A stretch of DNA of 64,000 nucleotides from Lingula anatina (lineage: Eukaryota; Brachiopoda; Lingulata; Lingulida; Lingulidae). Location: the NCBI RefSeq assembly GCF_001039355.2, contig NW_019775952.1, positions 1 to 64,000 of the forward strand. Reading direction: 5' to 3'. The position numbers were made by a program, and so were the translations under genes. Position 1 is the first letter of the stretch. The number at the start of each line of letters is the position of its first letter. Below the pieces are notes generated by a model, which ran no database searches, had not been told where the DNA came from, and saw only the letters and a program-made list of their open reading frames with translations. Shown here piece after piece: positions 53,929-64,000 of the stretch.

Positions 53929-54050
53929 GACCATTCCCACAGATATTTGGATGCATCTTCCTGGGAAGTCTCACTAAATTGCTATCAACTTAACCGGCCT
54001 AATTGCCTTTCACGCCTATCTTTACCCCCTAGCTGATTCGGGAAACCAGT
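53929..54050. mobile_element. Truncated ATCGATC-family element
   Basis: Begins GGGACCATTCCCACAG and contains AAGTCTCACTAAATTGC, ACTTAACCGGCCTAA and TACCCCCTAGCTG, as in the element at 21374, but ends after about 120 bp with GGAAACCAGTC. It lies in an intron of the SLC13 remnant. Confidence 0.65.
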
Positions 54051-54378
54051 CTTATACTTCACCTAAGTTTTAAATTCTGATTTTATTTTAATTTTTTTTA
54101 TTGTGTTTTTTATTTATATTTATCCAGGCTTTGCAGTTTGGCTACAATCGATGCGGTTTACATAATGTGGCCGGTGGAATTGTGCACAAATATGACCTTC
54201 ATGTTACCAGTCGGGACTAGTGCTAATGCTTTCGTCTTTGCATATGGAAGGATTCGCATAATAGACTTGGTAAATAAGTATATATATCAGTGACATTACA
54301 CGTCCCGTAAACACCACTATGTATGTACATGTATGTAAGTCCATTAGTGTGTGTGTGTGCGTGTGTGCAAGAGGGTTG

Positions 54379-54573
54379 TATATTTATTGATGCACCTTGA
54401 AAGATCTACATTATAGTTGTTAAATACAATCCGAGCTTTCGGCCCCTGGGCCTTATTCGGGGATTATAAATAATAATAAATAATTAATAATCCCCGAAGA
54501 AGGTCCAGGGGCCGAAAGCTCGGATTGTATTTAACAACTATAATGTAGATCTTTCAAGGTGCATCAATATATA
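54379..54573. repeat. Near-perfect 195-bp inverted repeat
   Basis: Arms of about 82 bp (54379-54462 and 54489-54573) differ at only a few positions. They run from TTGATGCACCTTGAAAG to CGAGCTTTCGGCCCCTGG and CGGGG, around an AT-rich loop of about 26 bp. Confidence 0.9.
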
Positions 54574-54985
54574 TACTTCTATTTTTATCAAGATCTATAC
54601 GGTGAATCAACATGAATCCTGTAAGTGGGTTGCATATGTCCGGTTGTCAGCGTTCCTCATCCTGTTTGTTGTTTTCATTTTAATGAACAGACTGTGTTGA
54701 AATCAACTTTGCTTTGTGTCTTTATTATAATTGTTTCAAATTTTAAAGGTGTAAAGATTGATCAGGAAGAACAATTTATATGTACTGTACGTAAAGCAAC
54801 CGCAAAAATCATCTTTTAAGCCTCGGTCACAACCGGACGCACGAATTTTAGGATCGTACAGCCCCTGCGAATTTTGGGTTTAGTGGAGGCCGTGGAGTTC
54901 GTAGAGATAGAGAAAAGTTTGTAATGGCAAGGTACAAGTCTGCCTTGCGAGAAGCAGTGTCCACGTAGTAGTCATCTTTTTCCAG

Positions 54986-56397
54986 TTCACACTTGCTCTA
55001 CCTTTAAGAAAACGTTCACCAGGAAAGAGTGGCTGAGAAAACATGAAGCAGTTCACAGTGGAGAGAGGGACCAATTTGCCTGCCCCTACGATAACTGCCC
55101 CAGGTCCTACTTAGACATAAGGAACCTGACGCACCACTTGAAGTCTTACCATGATGGGAAGAGATTTCCCTGTACACAAACTGGGTGTAGCAGGACATTT
55201 GCAACAAAAGTATGTACTATACTTATATACTTATGAGAAACTTGTACAAGTGGTCTGTATGCAAATCCACACTGGCTTCAAATGTAACTTTAAAATTCAA
55301 AACTAACTGTGACATGCATTCTGTATCAGAATGTACTTTTAACACTTTTTTTCATAGTGGATTTGGATATTTCTAGAAAATAAGGATAAGGTCAAATTTA
55401 AAAAAGTGCCTCTCTATGGTAAAATGTTCATGGTTTTTATACTCAGTGTATTTATCTCCAGGGGCATCAGTAAAATGATGTGTATTTTATTTTCAGCAAA
55501 AGCTATGCCAGCATCAGAAATTGCATGACAATAACAGCGGTTTAAAAAGGTGAAAAGTTTTAACATGAGATTTCATGACTTTATATTCCGACCATATTCT
55601 TTTTTGTTTTAAAATATTACTCATACAGAAATTATTTATTTAAAAGTAAGATTAAGAAGACACTTAGATAAATTGTGTTCACCAGAGTGAACGAAAAATG
55701 CTTCAAAAGTCTAAAAGCACTGATTGATATAATGTTGTTATTATTGAGTGTTTTGAGATTCTTGATAAGACTTAATACTTTAATGTTCCAGAAAAAGGTG
55801 AAGACAGATGTGAAAAGAAAAAGCATGGCTTCAAAGCTGTCTGGTATAAGTGACAAAGATGCTGAAGAAATTGGTGCTAATTTATGTGATGCTGGTGAAA
55901 GAATTCCAGAAGACAGAACTGCTGAAATGTGCAATACAGAGTCTGGCTCTTGTAGTGGTACTTTTACCGTTATCACAGACTATACCACACAGGTCAAGGG
56001 TACCACTGACCATACCGCCAAGCTCAAGGGTACCAGGGACTGTACCGCCAAGTTCACGGTCATCACAGACTGTTCTGCCCAGGTCATTGGCACCACTGAC
56101 AGTAATGCACGAATGACAGGTACCATGGACTGTATTGCCCAGAACATGGGTACCAAAGACTGTACTACCCAAGTCACTGGGTCTGAAAATGTTGTGACAG
56201 ATAACTTTAACCAAATTAATGGGAATAGAAGTAGTTTTGAAACTGTTCCCTCCAGTGAAAAAGATAATAGTATGGACATGCTACTGAAGAATAAAGGGGA
56301 CCTAAGGAATAAAAATGTTGGCCAATCAACAAGCAATACTGAACTTCTGAATGGTTACTGTAGTAACACAGAAAATAATATAAATAAAGTGAGATAA
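54986..56397 (+). pseudogene. TFIIIA 3' fragment, duplicated and broken
   Basis: Corresponds to TFIIIA exons 7-9: 54986-55209, 55497-55549 and 55792-56397. The first six exons are absent. In finger 7 the second zinc-binding Cys is Phe (CSTFKKTF in place of CSTCKKTF). Exon 8 has lost one base (53 rather than 54 bp, AACAGCGG for AACAGGCAG), which shifts the tail out of frame and meets a TGA within a few codons of exon 9. The poly(A) signal equivalent to 36668 reads TATAAA instead of AATAAA. The 606-bp tail exon itself stays open and about 98-99% identical to copy A, including the seven-copy repeat at 55975-56184. No promoter came with it. Confidence 0.88.
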
Positions 56398-59300
56398 ACA
56401 CCGAACAAACTAATGGATTAACAAAAGATTCCAGTCAGTGAGTTGTGAGGAACTTGCATCTGAGGAATGGTTTTGTCCTACAGAGTGTTGTTAATCAAAG
56501 CACTGAATGTAAGAATAATATCAGTTAGAGCTGGCAGACTGGAAGTAAGGTTAGGATCACGTTTGCTTTTATGTTCACATAAAATACCAACAATGTCTTG
56601 TTTCGCCAGTTTTGTCTTCTTGTCATTGTTGCATCTTCCATTATTTTGATCTGACTGGGAGTTTTAAATCTGATAAATATATGCTCAAAATGGTACATAG
56701 GGAAATATTGAAATGTGCCTAAATTTGGAAATGGGAATATGTCTGTGTGAATTTTCCCTGTGTAATTTATGCATTTAGATGCTAGTTGAATTGTCAGCGT
56801 GGGTGTTCGTCATTTAAAAAAACACTGCCTGTACCCAGCTTATCACCAAGTAGTTGATATGTAAATAATAATACTTTATAAAAACATAGGGCTTTGTAAT
56901 TGATAACTGCCCAGTGTTGAGATCTCAACCTCAGATCCTATACAAGGAACTGACCTGATGAATTGGTCATAACAGTTTATTCGTCGTAACATGTGCCTAC
57001 ACCTGGGTGGATGAAAATAACGATGTAAATTTTATTTAAAAAAAGCATGTTATTAAATACCTGTAAGGTGCATGCCAACTCCTAACTTACTAAAGGCAAT
57101 TGTTTAAGGCAAGTTACTATTACTACTACTCTTTGAGGTCATGTGAGTTATATGGACAGGACGTGTCTCCAGGCCCTTGTCACGTGTGTGAGAAGTATTT
57201 AATTTACTCAATATGAAACAAAACTCATTTCGAAGAAAAAATCTAGTTCTTCTATTATATGCATATGTTAAGGATTGATTTGATTGTTTATGGCATAACC
57301 TTTGTCATCTATGTATGTGTTGTTGCTATTATTGTTATGATACTGTTATTGTTATTACCAGTGCCAATAAGGTGGTTTTCTATGTTATTTGTTAGTTAGT
57401 TTGCCACCAGCCTAACTCAAAAAGTTAAGATTGGATTTTGATGTCAGTAGATAGATCACAAATAAGCTACAACTTCAAATTGATTAGATTTCGGTTATCC
57501 AATAATTATTTAATCAATTCGTGGTTTATTGTTAATTGTTATTTGTATGTCTGTCTGGTACAAACGTATATTTCAAAAATTATGGCCGGATTTTAATAAA
57601 ATTTTCAGGATAGGTCGGAAATGGGCTATGTTAAGGTGGAGATTTAGCTGTAACTTAATTTGATTTTTGAGAATTTAGCTCATTATTTAGTTTATCATTA
57701 ATTAGCAATAATGGAAATTGAGTTAATTAAATGATTAAGGAATGATCAGTGAGAATAGAGTTTCCTTTGCGGAGGTCTGCGCTCTCTGAATGCTTCTCCA
57801 GTGATCATGATTGTTACTATTGTTTATTTATTTTATATTGTAATTATTTATTTGCTTATTATTAATTATTTGGGGGATCGGAGAGGGAGCAGTGTAGTAA
57901 GAGGAATCTAATTAAAATGTCCTCATTAGACAGAAAGGGTGAATCATGTCCAGAGGGAAGATTATTCGCTTAAGGTGCGATCTATCATCAAGCCATTATC
58001 CGACAACAAGAGTACCAGTAAAAGGTGCCATTTCCATTACGGAAATTAACAATTTCCCAAAGGTACTATTCTTTCACCTATTTCACTCTTTAGAAGAGTA
58101 GTTATGCAAATGAAGTGACATACTAATGATTTATTTAATAGTAAATGATGTTTAAAAGGCTTCCATGTCTATATAATTTCAATAACATGTACGAATAATC
58201 TGCCAATGATGTTTGTTTTCTTTTGTCTCCGTTGTCTGTATGCTTATGCTCTACACATCGCCCACGATTTCCTCTGTGTAAAATGATGCAATTTAATTTG
58301 GATGGGAAGTGGCAAAGTTTGAGTCACAACTGGATTCGCATCTCTGAAGGGCGGGCTCCAAATACACACCGCCAGTTTTGGGCCCTGTACACCTGGTACG
58401 TTATACTTATCTGTATCGCAACCTTTTTTCATAAATGGCCACTTTAAATAGCCTGGTAATTACGTACTGGGATAACAACTCTTCTTTATGAGATTAATAT
58501 TTTCCACAATAAATACTTGGTAAACAGCACAGAGATATATAATAAATTATATTTTACCACCAAAATGACTGTAATCACAATTATTTTGAAATGTGCTTGC
58601 CATCGGATTTCCTGTCTCAAACTTATTTTCTTTTTCTATGATTTACTTAACCTGTTACTCAGAAAACTCACAAACAAAAAATGGCATAAATTTTGTTCAG
58701 TTTTAGACAGAACTGAAAAAACTGACTGAATGGTATTTTTTTATTTATTTTTATTTTTTTTATTAAAATTTTTACAAAATCTGCCTCTATAGGATCCAAC
58801 AAGTAACGGCTCCCTTCCATGGTTTACTTATGCACGTAAGTGAACTTTCTGAACCTTGTAATTTATAGCCAATACTTCATATTTTCATTTCCTGTCCTGT
58901 CTTCTTTCTTTATTTAGTAAAATATTTAAGAATTATATAAATACCTCAAATAGAGTATTTTCTTTCCTGGGAAGTCTTGGTGGATATTGTCGGGGGGGGG
59001 GGGGGGGGTCTAGAATCGTTATAAAGGCGTATGTTTGGAAAAATAGCTTTTTCTCAGTTACTTTCATGTGAACTTTTCATCTCAAAATCAGTGCAATAAA
59101 AATAAAGACTTGCAGAGCACCAACTACCTTTTTTCACCACCTTACACGTTTCTGCACCAAGGGTGGCCAGTCGTCATTTTTGCTGCTTTGTAATTTGTCT
59201 GATATAATGAACGGTTTCCGACGTGACTCTATAACTAAGTTATTATCATGAAAATTACTAAACACATCAAGTATGAATCCTTCCAACTAGAGTTGCTCTA

Positions 59301-59888
59301 TATATACAATAAGCAACACGAGAAAAAAGAGTCCAAAACTTCTCTGACCCTGTATACTCGTACATCAATTGATAGACAATCATCAACCATATTAAATTAT
59401 TTCTTTTACTTTCTACTCGTATGTAGCCATGCAGTAGCATCGGAAGTAGCATAGACAATGTTAACATGTAACAAAAATGCTGAATAAAGAACCAGGTAGG
59501 CCTATGCTATCATATTTTCAATAATATGTGTAAAGCAACGAAAATAACATATGAAGACCATTCAATTTCCTGTGTAATCAGATGTATATAATAAACAAGT
59601 AAGAGGGTTGTGGACTTATTATTTTTAATTTCCTACATATATTCTACCCAGAGGGAATAGAGGCACTCTTGTAACATGCATTATATATGATCTGCTTGGG
59701 CACTTAGAAAATAGAATGGTTTCAAGTCGAGTTAATCCTAGAGGTTAAAGGCATAATTATGTTCACTATATTTGTTTCAAGGTTAGATTGATTATTCTAC
59801 TGTTCTGACATATGAGCTACAGTGCCTATACTAACGCCTCTGCCCTGATAACTGGGACAAAACGGAATTTTTCCGCACACAGCGCAAC
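56398..59888. other. 3' flank of TFIIIA pseudogene and 5' flank of receptor B
   Basis: Duplicate of 36188-39469. Up to about 57850 it is almost identical to copy A. The part at 57853-58440 corresponds to the N-run of copy A and its edges. A G-run lies at 58993-59008. I see no gene. Confidence 0.6.
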
Positions 59889-62800
59889 ATGTTTCTCTCA
59901 AACAGGGCTTTAGTTTGGTACTTGCATGTTTGTGCGTTTGTGAACGTTGGCAGTGCTGTGAAAACTAACCTATCATCATCAAGTGAAGACGAAAATGATT
60001 TACCACACCTCCTGCGAATTTTTCACAGAAACGAGGAAGAAATAAACAGGCTATGTCCACTGATAAATATCACTTTCTCTTGCGGACATTACGGAGATGA
60101 TTCGCCCTACTGCAGTTGTGACCCGGAAACCTGCATGGCTTATGGAGATTGTTGTCATGATGTCGCTTTTAATGGTTCGGAAGCTGAAATAAGGAGGTTG
60201 AAAAATAACAAGAATAAGTTGAACCAAACGTCGTGTGTTACTCTGCCAGGTATGTCGAACGCGGTGAAAATGGTAACGTCTTGTCCGCCAAATGCCGACA
60301 ATATTACCTCCATGGAATGTTTCAACGCGGGTAGAACAGCCAATATAGACCCCAAAAGAGACCTACCAGTCTGGTCCAAGACAAGTCGTGTGGTGTATAG
60401 AAATCTTTTCTGTGCTCTTTGTCACAATGATACAGAGATACAGCCTTGGCTGCTTAATTTTCACTGCAAATCGCCAGACGTAATCAATTCATTGCCCAGA
60501 AATTCCACAGACAAACTTTCTTTGTTGAGACAAATTGTATCTTTGCCGAGTTGTTCAATTCTGTTTAAGCAACGCTCTCATATGGAGGGTGATATGCACA
60601 TGTGTAGGACAAATGCCAACAAAAATTCTGACAACATTACCGTGGACTTCTTATCGGTAGATTTATGGTACGAAGAGTGGATGGCGCCATTTCAACCTTT
60701 TGAATATGGTGATCTTATTCAAACTTGCAACGTGACAGGTCTTTGGAAGAACTATGACGAAGAACAGATAGCCAGATGCGGTGCATATCATCAGTGGGTA
60801 GTCGGAGGGTTACCACCTAATCTGTTTTCTGCCACGAATTCCACCCCACCGGTATCGGAGTCAACGACAGAAGTCCCCAAAATGGAGACAGTAATGATTT
60901 TTACTGAATACCGTCCCGATGAGCGTTCACACATGTGGTCATCATTTGGCTTATTCGCTAACGTTGATTGTGCGCTGTGCAATGGCGTTATCCTTCGAAA
61001 CGATAGCTTAATATGTCCACAGGCAAAAGCAAACATACGTGAGGCGCACACATCGTTCAGCAATAGGGTACTTTCAGGCGTTCAACCGTTTTCAATGCTG
61101 ATGGATTTTGGCCCAGATTTCAAAATGGCAGCCGCCGGCAAGAGGATTATACAAGAGGGATGCCCAGCAGGATATGTCAAAAGAAAAGGATACGTAAGTC
61201 ATTGTGTTCCCCTCTGTATCTTGTGGCAACAAACGGATTGTTTTTAGTTCTACACATATGAGGGGGCATGTATCCAGAAAACCAGTAATGATGAAAAAGT
61301 CTAAACATTCTTTGACAAAATTAAATAACAAATACAACATGCATTTAAGTTTTATATCTGAAAGACTTAAAAGTACCTATTCTACTCAATACAAGGAAAC
61401 AATATTTTTCAGAATGAATTTTTGGTGCTTAAACAAATATCCAAAACCCGAATTTACATAGAGAATTAAGGCGGTATTGAATTTATTTTCTTTTTCCCTG
61501 TTCCTCCATTTTTTATGTGTTTTAGTATGGTGCAAGTCCACATGCATATTGTTACTGTACAAAACCTAAATTTGTTTTCACCAAGGTGATATTTTTTATA
61601 TATTGAGTTCCACTGGTATTTCATGGCACGGTTTTTATACACTCAAAAGGATGATATTGCCGATAAAAAATCCTTGACCTTCTTCACTTCCCTACTACAG
61701 TGCATAAACATATAGCTCGAAATATAAGGTGTGATTTAATAAAATCTATAAGACATCTTATGTTGTTTACAGTAATTGCAGCATGTTTTCAAATATATGT
61801 AACTACATCAAACAATATCTTAATAAACACCTTAGGGTGAAATTTATTAGAGGGAGTAAAATGGGTTGCTGATATACAAAATATAGGACAAAACATGATA
61901 GTTAGTTTAAAATCATTGTGACAGAAATCTAAAAAGTTAAAATGTGTATCCATTGTTCATATTATTACATATTAGACCAAATACAGTTTTTGAACTTCTC
62001 TTTGGTTAATTTCTATTCCTGCTGTAACTTCTGGGGGATAATTATGCATGGTATTAATACTATAATTGATATTTACAGGAGAAATGCAGAAAAATCATTT
62101 GTCCAGCCGGTATGATTCCCAGTGGTACAGACTGCATTGACCAGTTCCCTGAAATCAACCTGAATTGCAGCTTTAAGGTGCCCGTGAAACTTTATGCTTT
62201 TTCCGTTGACGCAACCCATCCAGTCTCGTGTAAGGATCTAATTGAAAGCATAGCCAACGCAGCTGGTGGCAGTATACCAGACGAAATCCAATGTGAATAC
62301 ACAGAAGACAAGGGAAAAGTATCCAATGGTGATACTTATGGTTGTAAATTGGAGCCACTTATTGTCCTTATTGGCATCTTTAAAACACGTATTATATATC
62401 GGGCGTGTGCACAACCTTTTTTATCTAAAACGCTGCCACTGAATGAGCAGAACAACATTTACCTGGCTGGTTCCGCGTTGTGGAAAGCTATTTCGTCGTC
62501 TGCTGCGAGTGCGATTGAATCAAGTTTTGGCGAACATTTGCAGAAACCATGGGACTCTAGGGACTTGATCAACAAAGTCGTCGTCAGGCATAAGCTGCCA
62601 GAGTACTATATCTCCATTTCAGGAACGTTGACAATAGAATTAAATTCGACCTTGCAATCCCCTATGCACAACAGGATTAATGAGACAGAGCGGTGTGTTC
62701 TAGGCCACCTTTTACATCATTTTGAATCCCTTGGAGTTAGTCTTATTTTTGCCGAAGGTCCTAGTTCAAATCAAATTAGTGTAGAAAAAACAACCAACAG

Positions 62801-64000
62801 AAAACCAGGCCATTTGACGACAAGTTTCACAAACATTTCATTTACTCTTGAATACGCAAAGCAAAATTTTATCGATGGCAATTTTTCCTTAGAAACAACA
62901 TATGGGACGGTACGCGTATATCTTAGTAATATAGTACTAAGTTCTCTAACTATGGATATGCCTTACTTTGTGCATTATCCTGTTTCAGAGCAGACCAACT
63001 TACTATGTCCTACATCTCCGTACATTTTATGTCCATCATTTAATTGTTGTGACTCTTCCATTCTAAATTCAAAGCAATCTAATATAATGGCAAGCAAAAG
63101 CAGAGCAGATTCGAAATACAGAGTTTCTGCTATAAATCCGGGATTGTCCGTCGCCATGAATGTTTTCGAGATACCACAGTTTGTACAAAATAAACAAGAC
63201 CGCCGTTTACCAAATGTCACCAAGATTTCAGAAGACACCCTGAACTGTAGTAGAGTGCGTCTTAACAGGTCTGAGTTCACTGGAGACGGTAACATAATTA
63301 CCTTGTCTGTAAGTGGGTTAACATTGAATCAGTCCAACTTTATTAAAGACGGGGAGGGGGTTCTTATTTGTGTAGACGACTACTTGAAAGAAAAGAGTAA
63401 TACAACTCCCGAATCTTCACATGTTCTTGTGCAGGTGATTGTCTCCTATAGTCTTCTCTCGCTATCTGTCCTTTGCTTGGTTTTTACAATTATCACCTAT
63501 CTGTTGTTTGTAGACTTGAGAAAGGGCCTTCCCGGAAAAAATTCATTTAACCTCTGCGTCACCCTGATGGTTGCACAGTTATTGTTTCTCCTTAATTATG
63601 TACCCTCTCAAAACAATGCTGTTTGTAAAGTGTTTGCTATTGTGATGCATTACTGGTGGCTTTGTTCATTTGCTTGGATGACTGCATGTGCTTTTCATAT
63701 GTGTTGGACGTTTACATATCCCTTTAGTATTGCCCAGTTTGATTATTCGGACATTCGTAAGTGGCATATCATATACTGCCTAATAAGCTATTGCTCTCCA
63801 TTGGTAATTGTTATCCCGTGTGTTGTTATTGACTTTTGTGAATGCAGCAGTATTTCGATAGGCTACGGCACAGGAGGTTCCTCGTGTTGGATAGGTAATA
63901 CTATGGCACTTGCCTACAGTTTCGCTCTGCCCGTTGGAATAACTATTCTCCTACAACTTGGGTTCTTCATTAGGACTGCTATTGCCTTACGGCCTGTTCC
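59889..64000 (+). CDS. Somatomedin-B domain 7TM receptor, receptor B (3' end beyond window)
   Basis: Exon 1 59889-61193 (TAC|GTAAGT) and exon 2 62079 to beyond 64000, joined in phase 0. The frame is open throughout, with about 1075 residues inside the window. The signal peptide, somatomedin-B-like cluster (CSCDPETC, GDCCHD), FCALC and CALCN motifs and the 7TM region up to TM5/6 match receptor A closely. Exon 1 has an extra segment (TTEVPKMETV through RPDERSHMWS) lacking in A, and its last 40 residues or so differ. From about 62240 to 63190 the ectodomain can still be matched to A through scattered residues (AGSALWK, HHFESLG, TNISF, NFSLETT) but is otherwise different. It then returns abruptly to near identity at PNVTKISEDTLNCSRVRL. 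Role as for receptor A: a probable G-protein-coupled surface receptor with unknown ligand. Confidence 0.85.

Larger units (their letters stand above)
51868..54269 (+). pseudogene. Decayed SLC13-family sodium/dicarboxylate-sulfate cotransporter
   Basis: Four exon remnants carry SLC13 signatures in the right order. 51868-52013: MAVYWITEAVPMAMTALIP, then LVPLLGIM. 53092-53200: MDWKHAQSKFAWG, then ILILLGVGVALASAFE. 53681-53807: SGLSDWIGAQL and VMTEFITNTA. 54128-54269: CSLA and TNMTFMLPVGTSANAFVF. Family members are plasma-membrane Na+-coupled carboxylate or sulfate symporters. Lesions: a frameshift in the first remnant near 51953-51960, a second near 53149 (TGGGGATACTT), and an acceptor reading AA instead of AG just before 53681. 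The exons for the TNMLFLGGL region and the start of the SNPATITIF region are not found. Donors of all four remnants still read GT. A hydrophobic frame ending at 54700 could be a last exon, but this is weak. Confidence 0.8.
54967..64000 (+). repeat. Segmental duplication, copy B (continues past the window)
   Basis: Direct repeat of 34310-44630. The left boundary is AGTAGTCATCTTTT at 54967; upstream of it there is no match to TFIIIA intron 6 or its earlier exons. Identity is highest over about 55500-57850, lower over 58450-62230, lowest over about 62240-63190, and high again from 63190 to the end. Confidence 0.95.

Overview
The window is nuclear DNA of an animal. It is AT-rich and low in gene density, with short exons (about 50-225 bp) bounded by GT/AG introns, many dispersed short transposable elements, and one long N-run. 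The gene set (an ABCC-type transporter, OCA2/P protein, nine-finger TFIIIA, a DUF268 protein, an SLC13 remnant and somatomedin-B 7TM receptors) and the repeat types fit a marine invertebrate. I lean to a lophotrochozoan such as a mollusc or brachiopod, but this is an inference and I cannot name the species.

Layout. 1-5131 (+): the last eight exons of an ABCC transporter, covering the end of the second membrane domain and the whole second nucleotide-binding domain. 7233-8741 (-): a two-exon type II membrane protein with a DUF268 methyltransferase-like domain. 11141-27359 (-): OCA2/P protein in 19 recognised coding exons; every junction is in phase except where one penultimate exon is missing. 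30397-36187 (+): transcription factor IIIA, nine exons and nine C2H2 fingers, followed by a tail carrying a seven-copy 30-bp coding repeat. 39470-44629 (+): a complete two-exon somatomedin-B/7TM receptor (receptor A). 45.3-51.7 kb: a repeat-rich interval with LINE 3' ends, a BEL/Pao remnant, minisatellites, hairpins and a probable decayed receptor fragment. 51868-54269 (+): a decayed SLC13 sodium/anion symporter. 54967-64000: a second copy of the TFIIIA 3' end (now a pseudogene) and of the receptor (receptor B, open to the window edge).

The main structural event is a direct tandem duplication: 34310-44630 is repeated at 54967-64000, offset by about 20.2-20.7 kb. Identity along it is strikingly uneven. 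It is about 99% or more over the TFIIIA tail and 3' flank, about 90% over receptor exon 1, and about 95% over the 7TM part. A block of about 950 bp encoding the middle of the receptor ectodomain is only distantly related between copies. The receptor pair therefore shares its N-terminal and signalling parts but differs in its middle ectodomain. This is the most interesting feature of the window.

The genes do not form an operon or an obvious pathway. OCA2 and TFIIIA are divergently oriented, with about 3 kb between their start codons. Percent identities, homologies and exon models were judged by eye from the sequence; no alignments or database searches were run.
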